Of a stretch of DNA of 5,208 nt, positions 1 through 4,644 are shown in pieces (the first letter of the stretch is position 1; each line of letters begins with the position of its first letter). The translations under genes were made by a program, and so were the position numbers. The notes below the pieces were generated by a model that had not been told where the DNA came from, made no database searches, and was given only the letters and a program-made list of their open reading frames with translations. Origin of the DNA: Brevibacillus sp. (GTDB taxonomy: Bacteria; Bacillota; Bacilli; Brevibacillales; Brevibacillaceae); contig JARDZO010000338.1 in assembly GCA_029240815.1 (NCBI GenBank), positions 1 through 5,208 of the forward strand. Reading direction: 5' to 3'.

Positions 1-185
1 AAGCCGATACAAAATCACTTTCAAGAACCGCGGGAAGTGCCTGTTTCCACCGAGATCATCAACCGGCTGAGCAAGGATCTGAACAGCGCGGATTCAAATT
101 CGTGGGCACGACGATTTGCTACGCCTAAATACAGCCGGTTGGCATGGTGAACAGCCATTCATAGTCGTGCTGCTGTTATGGCCGC
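1..185 (+). pseudogene. tag: Decayed 3' end of DNA-3-methyladenine glycosylase I (tag)
   Basis: The intact enzyme removes 3-methyladenine from alkylated DNA (base excision repair, cytoplasm). Reading from base 1 gives KPIQNHFQEPREVPVSTEII followed by NRLSKDL. At about base 82 the match moves to the third frame: QRGFKFVGTTICYA, then TAA (126-128), IQPVGMVNSHS, then TAG (162-164), SCCCYGR. This follows the C-terminus of E. coli Tag as I recall it (LSKALKKRGFKFVGTTICYS, then NDHVVGCCCYPG). One missing base near 82-83 plus two nonsense codons separate the pieces. The His (156-158) and the Cys four codons later (168-170) keep the spacing of the C-terminal zinc ligands of Tag. Read without a shift, the first frame would stop at 148-150 after a meaningless tail. 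The 5' part lies outside the window. Family assignment is firm; whether the lesions are real or assembly errors cannot be judged from here. Confidence 0.88.
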
Positions 186-194
186 CACTGTTTC

Positions 195-238
195 AAAAAA
201 GAAGACCAGACCACTCCTACTACTAGTGAAGTGGTCTT
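195..238 (-). terminator. Intrinsic terminator of the DUF3574-like/TcaA-like operon
   Basis: An 8-bp perfect stem (AGACCACT at 208-215 with AGTGGTCT at 230-237) lies just after the minus-strand stop codon at 252. An alternative 7-bp stem (202-208 with 232-238) would put the hairpin directly before the T-rich run. On the minus strand the hairpin is followed by CTTTTTTG (complement of 194-201), as expected for factor-independent termination. Plus-strand transcripts from the tag remnant would meet the same hairpin but with no U-run. Confidence 0.65.
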
Positions 239-251
239 GTTATGTACCTTG

Positions 252-1631
252 CTACAGGATGCGCAGCACTACCCATTTGCCATTTTCGTACGTCACATGT
301 ATGTCGAGCATCTGCTGATTAGCTGTATCATCTACTCGCCCATCAGACATGGTCAATGCGTAAAGAGTGTACATGTTGTCGATTTCCACTACGAATCTTT
401 TCGATTCATGGTCATAGGATACGCTGACATGCTCTAATGGATCTTCTCTGTATCCAAATGAAGCTTCCTTCAACGTAACTGCTTTTAGCGTATAATCCGA
501 AATGCTGGCAAAATGATGGAGAGCACCAAGCTTTTTCTGTGTTTCTTGCAAGATATCGCCACCATAGCTGCTATGATACATTTTCTGCAATGCGCTTATA
601 TCTTTTGCTTCGTATGATTTTGCCCGTGTCTCCAAAAACTGGCGGACAAAAGCAAGCACTTCCTGCTTTGTTTGATCAAGCAACGGCGGTGTCAGACTGT
701 ACGAATCAGATAAATTGGTAATGCTTACTGCCTCGCTTCTTGATTCTCCCCAAGGGAATTTTGCCACTCCTTGAATAGTTTGAGAGCCGTTGGAAAAAGC
801 AGGGTAAAAATACTCACTATCTTCATCACCCAGGACAAAAGGAGTGGGTTTATCGTTTACATAGACTTCTACTCCATCAAGTGAGCTCGTAATCTGTACC
901 TGATCACCTGTAATGAAATAAGACCCCTCGGTAACAGGTTCAAATCCAAACAAGCTGACCGTCTCGTTTTGCGTAATATCTTGATTGGCGTAATCGAAAT
1001 GGGTCACGAGGCTGACATCATACTCACCCGGGAATAAGGGGCCTAACTTTGCTGTATGGTTATCCTTGCTTGCCTTCATGATCTCCTTGGTGTTCACTTT
1101 CACGATTCCGTTGTCGTTTTCCAACGTAATCTCCAAGTATTGAGGACGTACCCCAATTGCATAGGAATCGGAAAAAAGCCCGGATTCTTTCTTCAAATAA
1201 AACTCACCTGCGCCGAGCACTTCAGCGGGAGAGTGTTGATCCAGTAACCCCGTGTTGATATTTTCCGCATTCTCATGAAGCGCTTGTTGGGCAATCATGA
1301 TTTCCATGGTTTGGTTCAAATACTTTGGATGTTCTTTGGCATACTTAATGAATTGCCCCAAGTACTCTGTTTTCACTTCCATCTGCTGATCATCGACAGA
1401 GATGAGCTCTTTTAATGCATCCACATCTTCCGCAGCGACTGCATTTTGAAACTTTCGCAGCACCTCTTCTGAAGTCGATCCGTTTGATGACGTAAACAAA
1501 GCGATGACAAGGGCAGCCACTGCCAATACTACGATGACGGTGATGAGAGGCTTTTGTCTTGCTAATTGCATCGCTTTTCCGAAAAATGGACCACCATCAA
1601 ATTTTGCACCTTTTTGCGGTTCCAGCATCAT
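252..1631 (-). CDS. TcaA/YvbJ-like membrane-anchored extracytoplasmic protein
   Basis: 459 residues. A short cytoplasmic N-terminus (about 28 residues) precedes one membrane segment at about 29-46 (LITVIVVLAVAALVIALF); the rest should be outside the cell. Family signatures are KLGPLFPGEYDVSL near 200, VYVNDKPTPF near 260 and KFPWGESRSEAV near 290, typical of the middle domains of TcaA/YvbJ proteins. The C-terminal 130 residues look like the NTF2-like domain that ends these proteins (last residues GKWVVLRIL). S. aureus TcaA affects glycopeptide susceptibility at the cell wall; that role is not shown here. The usual N-terminal zinc ribbon (two CxxC pairs) is missing: there is no cysteine in the N-terminus. 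The frame is open to a TTG at 1646, but that codon abuts the Shine-Dalgarno GAGGGGG (1638-1644), so ATG 1631, or ATG 1628, is the start. It is the second gene, 26 bp after the DUF3574-like gene. Exact function unknown. Confidence 0.8.
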   Translation of the reverse strand: MMLEPQKGAKFDGGPFFGKAMQLARQKPLITVIVVLAVAALVIALFTSSNGSTSEEVLRKFQNAVAAEDVDALKELISVDDQQMEVKTEYLGQFIKYAKEHPKYLNQTMEIMIAQQALHENAENINTGLLDQHSPAEVLGAGEFYLKKESGLFSDSYAIGVRPQYLEITLENDNGIVKVNTKEIMKASKDNHTAKLGPLFPGEYDVSLVTHFDYANQDITQNETVSLFGFEPVTEGSYFITGDQVQITSSLDGVEVYVNDKPTPFVLGDEDSEYFYPAFSNGSQTIQGVAKFPWGESRSEAVSITNLSDSYSLTPPLLDQTKQEVLAFVRQFLETRAKSYEAKDISALQKMYHSSYGGDILQETQKKLGALHHFASISDYTLKAVTLKEASFGYREDPLEHVSVSYDHESKRFVVEIDNMYTLYALTMSDGRVDDTANQQMLDIHVTYENGKWVVLRIL

Positions 1632-1637
1632 CCACTT

Positions 1638-1644
1638 CCCCCTC
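1638..1644 (-). promoter_or_regulatory. Shine-Dalgarno that fixes the TcaA-like start
   Basis: GAGGGGG on the minus strand lies 6 nt before ATG 1631 and 9 nt before ATG 1628. This rules out the upstream TTG at 1646, which directly adjoins the site. Confidence 0.7.
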
Positions 1645-1657
1645 AATCATCGGCCTT

Positions 1658-2140
1658 TTATTCAATGAAATACATTTTGCCGTCCACTTCGAGGGAGACA
1701 GAGGATTGCGTCATGTCTTTCTTCAATTGTTTGGCATAGGCCACTACTTCATTCAGCGACTGATTGTCGAGTTTCTCGGCAAAGCTGTAGACGATTGTGA
1801 CCTTTTCCTTAATCAACTTCTTGTCTTCATCCACCCAAGCACCGGTTCCGGCAATCGCGGTCCCACCGCCAAAAAGATCGGAGAATTTCGTCAGTGCCTG
1901 GTCGACAAATTGGGCATGAACTTCATCCGTAACTGGTGTGCTTCCGTTCATTGTGGAGGGGACATAAATTTTGACTACATGACCCAAGTAGAACTGACTC
2001 TGCAAAGCATCGTTTGCCTTTTCTGTTGGTTGTGCCTCGGTTGCGAAAGCCTGCAGCGGGTTGGCTGCCGAATACAGCGGGAGAACCAGAAGCGCCGCCA
2101 TGCACATACAGAACATTCCAACCATCCATTTTCTTCTCAC
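1658..2140 (-). CDS. Secreted DUF3574-like protein
   Basis: 160 residues from a GTG start. Residues 1-33 form a signal peptide: VRRK, a hydrophobic stretch from about 6 to 22, and a signal peptidase I site after Ala-Phe-Ala (31-33). The mature part has FYLGHVVKIYVP (50-61), then FGGGTAIAGTGAW (90-102), VDEDKKLIKEK and VTIVYSF (114-120). The pattern F...GG.TA..G.G.W.D....I.E...IVYSF resembles DUF3574 proteins; this rests on motif memory, not a search. No catalytic residues are evident. The frame is open to an ATG at 2206, but that codon lies inside the likely -35 box, so GTG 2140 is preferred; it has GGGAG (2151-2155) 10 nt upstream. ATG 2125 is a weaker alternative. It is the first gene of an operon with the TcaA-like gene, 26 bp apart, which suggests a joint envelope role. 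Confidence 0.72.
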   Translation of the reverse strand: MRRKWMVGMFCMCMAALLVLPLYSAANPLQAFATEAQPTEKANDALQSQFYLGHVVKIYVPSTMNGSTPVTDEVHAQFVDQALTKFSDLFGGGTAIAGTGAWVDEDKKLIKEKVTIVYSFAEKLDNQSLNEVVAYAKQLKKDMTQSSVSLEVDGKMYFIE

Positions 2141-2177
2141 TGAACACTCACTCCCATTGTTTGGATATAAAAACCAA

Positions 2178-2206
2178 TTTATATTGTAAGTGATCAGAAT
2201 TACCAA
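2178..2206 (-). promoter_or_regulatory. Sigma-A-type promoter of the DUF3574-like/TcaA-like operon
   Basis: On the minus strand TTGGTA (2201-2206) and TATAAA (2178-2183) are separated by exactly 17 bp in an AT-rich stretch. Transcription would begin near 2171, giving a leader of about 30 nt before GTG 2140. Confidence 0.6.
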
Positions 2207-2232
2207 TAAAATACATCATTAGTATCAAATTG

Positions 2233-2280
2233 AAAAACGAGCCGCTTCTTGTTCCCTGCAGGGAAGAGCGGCTCGTTTTT
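2233..2280. terminator. Strong bidirectional hairpin terminator in a divergent interval
   Basis: The outer arms AAAAACGAGCCGCT (2233-2246) and AGCGGCTCGTTTTT (2267-2280) pair perfectly over 14 bp, with A/T runs giving a U-tail on both strands. An inner palindrome TTCCCTGCAGGGAA (2252-2265) extends the hairpin. Unlike the other terminators here, it follows no recognisable gene on either strand and lies upstream of both neighbouring promoters. Confidence 0.85.
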
Positions 2281-2326
2281 TGGATACGTGCAAAGACGTT
2301 TGCTATTCAGGAAGGATACACGTCCT
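2233..2326 (-). ncRNA. Candidate small RNA, or terminated leader of the downstream operon
   Basis: If the promoter-like pair at 2332-2360 is active, a transcript would begin near 2325 and stop at the strong hairpin 2233-2280, giving about 95 nt. The stretch also holds a small hairpin with GCAAA/TTTGC arms (2290-2294 with 2299-2303). I see no open reading frame with a ribosome binding site in it and recognise no known RNA family. The alternative is an attenuator ahead of the DUF3574-like gene, which has its own closer promoter. Confidence 0.25.
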
Positions 2327-2331
2327 ATGGG

Positions 2332-2360
2332 TCTATAGTACGATTAGAGTAATTTTCCAA
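2332..2360 (-). promoter_or_regulatory. Possible minus-strand promoter for the candidate small RNA
   Basis: On the minus strand TTGGAA (2355-2360) and TATAGA (2332-2337) are exactly 17 bp apart; each matches consensus at 4 of 6 positions. Such pairs can occur by chance in AT-rich DNA. The main support is that it would give the orphan terminator a transcript to end. Confidence 0.3.
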
Positions 2361-2366
2361 AAAAGT

Positions 2367-2381
2367 TGATGAAAATTATCA
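2367..2381. promoter_or_regulatory. Fur-box-like palindrome
   Basis: TGATGAAAATTATCA matches the Bacillus 7-1-7 Fur consensus (TGATAAT-N-ATTATCA) at 12 of 14 defined positions, with a perfect right half. It overlaps the predicted -35 of the repeat-protein gene, where a repressor would block polymerase. Related boxes (PerR, Zur) differ by few bases and cannot be excluded. Confidence 0.45.
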
Positions 2382-2404
2382 TTAAAACTTGCACGTTGTA
2401 TTAA
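2376..2404 (+). promoter_or_regulatory. Likely promoter of the secreted repeat-protein gene
   Basis: TTATCA (2376-2381) and TATTAA (2399-2404) are 17 bp apart, each with 4 of 6 consensus bases. Initiation near 2411 would give a long leader of about 207 nt before ATG 2618. No better pair was seen closer to the gene. Confidence 0.4.
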
Positions 2405-2536
2405 GTTAGGATCTTTAAGCCTCAATGTTTTTTCCGATTAATTTTGTCATTTCACAGCGAAGACTGGATCTCAGGAACATTTTCATCACTTTTTCTAAAC
2501 TCGGTCATTTTACGGACACACTGCCAGAGTACCTTT

Positions 2537-2585
2537 GTTGTGTAGCCGAGACGGGCAAGCCCGAAAGCCCAGTTGCCGGCACAAC
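2537..2585 (+). promoter_or_regulatory. Structured 5' leader element of unknown class
   Basis: This GC-richer block ends 16 nt before the AGGAGG of the repeat-protein gene. GTTGT (2537-2541) pairs with ACAAC (2581-2585) and GCCG (2545-2548) with CGGC (2577-2580), closing a stem with a 3-nt bulge. Inside, CGGG (2552-2555) pairs with CCCG (2560-2563). A competing pairing, GGCAA (2554-2558) with TTGCC (2573-2577), cannot coexist with the inner hairpin, so two folds are possible. I compared it from memory with c-di-GMP, c-di-AMP, SAM, FMN, TPP, cobalamin and purine riboswitch consensus sequences and saw no match. It may be a regulatory RNA, a stability element, or only a moderately stable leader. 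Confidence 0.35.
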
Positions 2586-2617
2586 TACCAAACATACATC
2601 CTTAGGAGGAATAAGCA

Positions 2618-3106
2618 ATGAAAAAGAGAATGGCAATGGCAGTAATGGTTCTGGCAGTATCCGCAATGGCAGGTTCCGCTTTCGCAGCAGATGAACCGAG
2701 TAAAAACAATACAACCGCCGCCCCACAAAACGCAATCAAAACGCAAGTAAGCATCAAGCCAGCGATCTCTCTGGAACAAATGGCGAAAGAAAAAGGCATG
2801 ACTGTTGAAGAGCTGATCGCTCAGCTTAAAAAAGAAGGGAAAATCAAAGCCGACAAAGCTGTTGAAGCGTTGAAAGTTCAGCCAATCAATGGCAGCAAAC
2901 CGCTTGAAGGTATACAACCCCTTACAGCTGCTACATTGAATATTATGGACGACCAACAAGGAACCGCCATGCTGGAAGTCATCGATCTGGAGCAAGAGGC
3001 CAAAGAAAAAGGCATCACTGTCGAAGAACTCATCGCTCAACTCGAAAAAGAAGGCAAAATCACAAAAGCCGCAACACTGACTCCTGCTACACCTATTCAA
3101 AAGTAA
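2618..3106 (+). CDS. Small secreted protein with two 25-residue helical repeats
   Basis: 162 residues. The ATG follows AGGAGGA at a 7-nt spacing, an excellent site. Residues 1-23 are a classical signal peptide (MKKR, a hydrophobic core, Ala-Phe-Ala before residue 24). The mature protein begins with a low-complexity Asn/Thr/Ala/Pro linker. Repeat 1 (52-76) contains MAKEKGMTVEELIAQLKKEG and repeat 2 (124-148) contains EAKEKGITVEELIAQLEKEG; they are 22/25 identical. A 47-residue linker joins them and a short Thr/Pro-rich tail ends the protein. Each repeat should form helix-turn-helix. The spacing loosely recalls the IF2 N-terminal module (LAKELGVSSKELIELLKE), but that may be convergence. There are no cysteines, membrane segments after the signal, LPxTG anchor or catalytic residues. 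It is a single-gene transcript between a leader and a terminator. I do not recognise the family; binding or structural roles outside the cell are guesses. Confidence 0.85.
   Translation: MKKRMAMAVMVLAVSAMAGSAFAADEPSKNNTTAAPQNAIKTQVSIKPAISLEQMAKEKGMTVEELIAQLKKEGKIKADKAVEALKVQPINGSKPLEGIQPLTAATLNIMDDQQGTAMLEVIDLEQEAKEKGITVEELIAQLEKEGKITKAATLTPATPIQK
2771..2845 (+). repeat. Coding repeat copy 1 (75 bp)
   Basis: Encodes residues 52-76 of the secreted repeat protein. It aligns to copy 2 (2987-3061) without gaps, with 12 of 75 bases different. Confidence 0.9.
2987..3061 (+). repeat. Coding repeat copy 2 (75 bp)
   Basis: Encodes residues 124-148. Relative to copy 1, eight codons differ silently and only three change the residue (Met to Glu, Met to Ile, Lys to Glu), so the protein motif is better kept than the DNA. 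Confidence 0.9.
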
Positions 3107-3111
3107 TTGCT

Positions 3112-3148
3112 AAGAAGCCTCTGACCACAATTCGGTCAGAGGCTTCTT
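3112..3148. terminator. Hairpin terminator between convergent genes
   Basis: A perfect 15-bp stem (3112-3126 with 3134-3148; arms AAGAAGCCTCTGACC and its complement) with a 7-nt loop begins 5 nt after the repeat-protein stop codon. The plus-strand tail is CTATTTG, only partly T-rich. It also lies 23 bp past the end of the dehydrogenase gene and probably serves both transcripts. Confidence 0.85.
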
Positions 3149-3171
3149 CTATTTGCTCCACTCACATACTT

Positions 3172-3927
3172 TTACAGCGTCAGACCGCCATCGATTGTCA
3201 CAATGGAGCCTGTCATATAGCTAGAGCCTGGCGATGCCAGAAACGCTACTACATTCGCCACTTCGTCCGCATCAGCCATACGTCCAATACGCGGGAATTG
3301 GATCTCCGGTACATGTCCAGTTTCCTCAATGTCTTGTTGCAAGCCTGCCACCAGACTGGTTGTTACACCACCAGGACATACTGCATTCACGCGCACGCCC
3401 GTTTTCGCATATTCGATCGCAGCCGATTTGGTCAAGCCAACGACAGCATGCTTGCTCGCAGAGTAGGCGGACAAGCTGTGCTCACTTTTCAATCCTGCCG
3501 TAGAAGCCGTGTTAATGATGGAACCCGCCCCTTGTTTCACCATGACCGGAATGACGTATTTCAAACCGAGAAATACCCCTTTCAGATTCACGGAGATGAC
3601 TCGATCAAACTCGGACTCCTCTACATTTTCCAACAGACTTGGCTTTTGAATAATTCCCGCGTTGTTGAAAAATACATCGATACCCCCAAATGCCTCGACT
3701 GCTTTATTCACGTAATTTTGTACGTCAGCAGAGTCGCTCACATTGGCTTGCACGAAAATGCCTTCGCCGCCTTTTTCCTTGATCAAACCGAGTGTTTCCT
3801 CGCCCGTTTTCTGATTGAAGTCAACCAGCACCAATTTCATCCCTTGCTCAGCCAGCTTCAGACTGGTCGCACGGCCCATACCACTACCTGCACCTGTTAC
3901 CAATGCTACTTGTCCTTTTGGAGTCAT
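3172..3927 (-). CDS. Short-chain dehydrogenase/reductase (classical SDR)
   Basis: 251 residues, the usual length for a classical SDR. A cytoplasmic NAD(P)(H)-dependent oxidoreductase with a Rossmann fold. Visible motifs: cofactor loop TGAGSGMG (11-18), Asp36 at the end of the second strand (favours NAD(H) over NADP(H)), NNAG (88-91), and the catalytic tetrad Asn114, Ser142, Tyr155 and Lys159 in YSASK. Cofactor-binding PG is at 185-186 and the C-terminal MTGSIVTIDGG is typical. Relatives are often labelled glucose 1-dehydrogenase or 3-oxoacyl-ACP reductase, but the substrate cannot be read from sequence and no fatty-acid genes are nearby. The ATG has AGGAG (3938-3942) 10 nt upstream, overlapping the last codons of marR, whose stop is 7 bp away. 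The two genes are thus tightly coupled and the MarR protein probably controls this enzyme. Confidence 0.93.
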   Translation of the reverse strand: MTPKGQVALVTGAGSGMGRATSLKLAEQGMKLVLVDFNQKTGEETLGLIKEKGGEGIFVQANVSDSADVQNYVNKAVEAFGGIDVFFNNAGIIQKPSLLENVEESEFDRVISVNLKGVFLGLKYVIPVMVKQGAGSIINTASTAGLKSEHSLSAYSASKHAVVGLTKSAAIEYAKTGVRVNAVCPGGVTTSLVAGLQQDIEETGHVPEIQFPRIGRMADADEVANVVAFLASPGSSYMTGSIVTIDGGLTL

Positions 3928-3934
3928 GATCCAA

Positions 3935-4372
3935 TCACTCCTTTTGTTGTTGATGTTCTTCGAGATTTTTTACCATTCTTTTATACGAGCCGAGCAAGTT
4001 GCTGATCTCCGTTTCTGAGAACCCATCCCAGAGAGCGTCCATCAATGTTGCGTACCGTTCGTTGATTATGTCATGTATCTCATTTCCCATCGGTGTTATG
4101 GCCAGCAGCGTTACTCGTCTGTCATTTTCAGGGATTTGGCGCTCAATGTATCCTTTGCTCACCAATTTATTTGCGAGATTGGTTACAGCAGGCAAGGTGA
4201 TCGACAACCGCTCCGCTAGAAACGAGCTCTTAACCGCCCCCTCCTCCGCCAATATCTCCAGGATATATACCTGTGATCCGGATAAATCGGCGTCTATGAT
4301 CTTCCCGTAGGAAATAACGAATTTGCGCATCATGATCGACAGTTGCCTCGATAGCTCATCCCGTTCTTTCAT
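3935..4372 (-). CDS. MarR-family transcriptional regulator
   Basis: 145 residues, full length for the family. These are dimeric winged-helix DNA-binding proteins that usually repress their own operon until a small ligand binds. Here the helix-turn-helix covers about 48-71 (SSFLAERLSITLPAVTNLAN), followed by a wing with the family's D-x-R pair (Asp84, Arg86 in ENDRRVTLLAIT). N- and C-terminal helices would form the dimer interface. The protein has no cysteine, so thiol-based sensing as in OhrR is excluded. ATG 4372 is the only good start in the right place, but the nearest Shine-Dalgarno-like run, AGAGGTG, is 14 nt upstream, so translation may be weak. It is the first gene of the marR-SDR operon, downstream of a palindrome that fits a self-operator. 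The ligand is unknown. Confidence 0.92.
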   Translation of the reverse strand: MKERDELSRQLSIMMRKFVISYGKIIDADLSGSQVYILEILAEEGAVKSSFLAERLSITLPAVTNLANKLVSKGYIERQIPENDRRVTLLAITPMGNEIHDIINERYATLMDALWDGFSETEISNLLGSYKRMVKNLEEHQQQKE

Positions 4373-4404
4373 CGCGATGACAGTGACACCTCTTTTTATT
4401 CATA

Positions 4405-4437
4405 GTTTTAATAGTTAATACTTTTAACTACTTAAAC
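4405..4437. promoter_or_regulatory. Probable MarR operator palindrome
   Basis: The core TAGTTAAtacttTTAACTA (4412-4430) has perfect 7-bp arms. Continuing outward to GTTT (4405-4408) and AAAC (4434-4437), 12 of 14 position pairs are complementary over 33 bp. It overlaps the -10 box and covers the expected start of the marR transcript, the usual place for an autorepression site. Confidence 0.65.
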
Positions 4438-4464
4438 ATACTCCTTCTTCCCCATCTTTGTCAA
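4435..4464 (-). promoter_or_regulatory. Sigma-A promoter of the marR-SDR operon
   Basis: On the minus strand a perfect TTGACA (4459-4464) is 18 bp from TATGTT (4435-4440). The -10 runs into the palindrome at 4405-4437, so a bound repressor would occlude it. The leader to ATG 4372 is about 55 nt. Confidence 0.6.
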
Positions 4465-4585
4465 CACCGTCTCCTTGTCGCCATTTTTCAGACACACATC
4501 TGGTTTATGATAGACGCTCTAGCTCCAAACTTATGCGCTGCTCGTAGCCTTGACAGATGATGCCAAGATTTGTTCCCTCTCTTCT

Positions 4586-4594
4586 TGCTATCAT
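4586..4594 (+). promoter_or_regulatory. Extended -10 promoter of the response-regulator gene
   Basis: TGCTATCAT combines an extended TGn motif with TATCAT (5 of 6 to consensus). No -35 is seen at the right distance. A perfect TTGACA at 4550-4555 is further upstream, but it has only TTCCCT at 17 bp. Initiation near 4601 would give a leader of about 45 nt. Confidence 0.4.
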
Positions 4595-4644
4595 AGGTAG
4601 AAACACAAAGAGCTGCGACTCGATAGAAATGAGGTAGCACAGCA

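Noticed and set aside
1..150. A 49-codon open frame ending TGA at 148-150, as the C-terminus of an intact unknown protein
   Set aside because: After NRLSKDL the frame gives an unrelated tail, while the third frame continues with an unmistakable Tag signature. The open frame is the result of a missing base.
1559..2143. A 194-codon plus-strand open frame opposite the DUF3574-like gene
   Set aside because: Antisense to a coherent signal-peptide protein with its own promoter and Shine-Dalgarno; its protein is composition-like (Cys/His-rich) with no motif. A shadow frame.
2141..2206. A longer DUF3574-like protein beginning at ATG 2206
   Set aside because: The extra codons overlap the likely -35 and -10 boxes, would put a polar extension before the signal peptide, and have no ribosome binding site; GTG 2140 fits better.
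2282..2324. The GGATAC and ACGTC repeats near 2282-2324 as a mobile-element end or attachment site
   Set aside because: The matches are only 5-6 bp, with no transposase, target duplication or integrase nearby.
2537..2585. A c-di-GMP or c-di-AMP riboswitch
   Set aside because: Fragments such as GCCGAGACGGGCAAG and AGTTGCCGG recall parts of these classes, but the invariant core blocks and their order are missing.
2425..2694. An 89-codon plus-strand open frame overlapping the leader and the repeat-protein start
   Set aside because: No ribosome binding site. It covers the structured leader and then reads the signal-peptide region in the wrong frame, giving low-complexity Gly/Asn/Arg sequence.
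2585..3100. A 171-codon minus-strand open frame opposite the repeat protein
   Set aside because: Phe/Cys-rich translation complementary to the Lys/Glu-rich repeats, with no start signals; its internal repetition only mirrors the coding repeats.
3298..4005. A 235-codon plus-strand open frame opposite the dehydrogenase and the end of marR
   Set aside because: The opposite strand carries complete SDR and MarR motifs; this frame has a Cys/His/Phe-rich composition and spans two genes.
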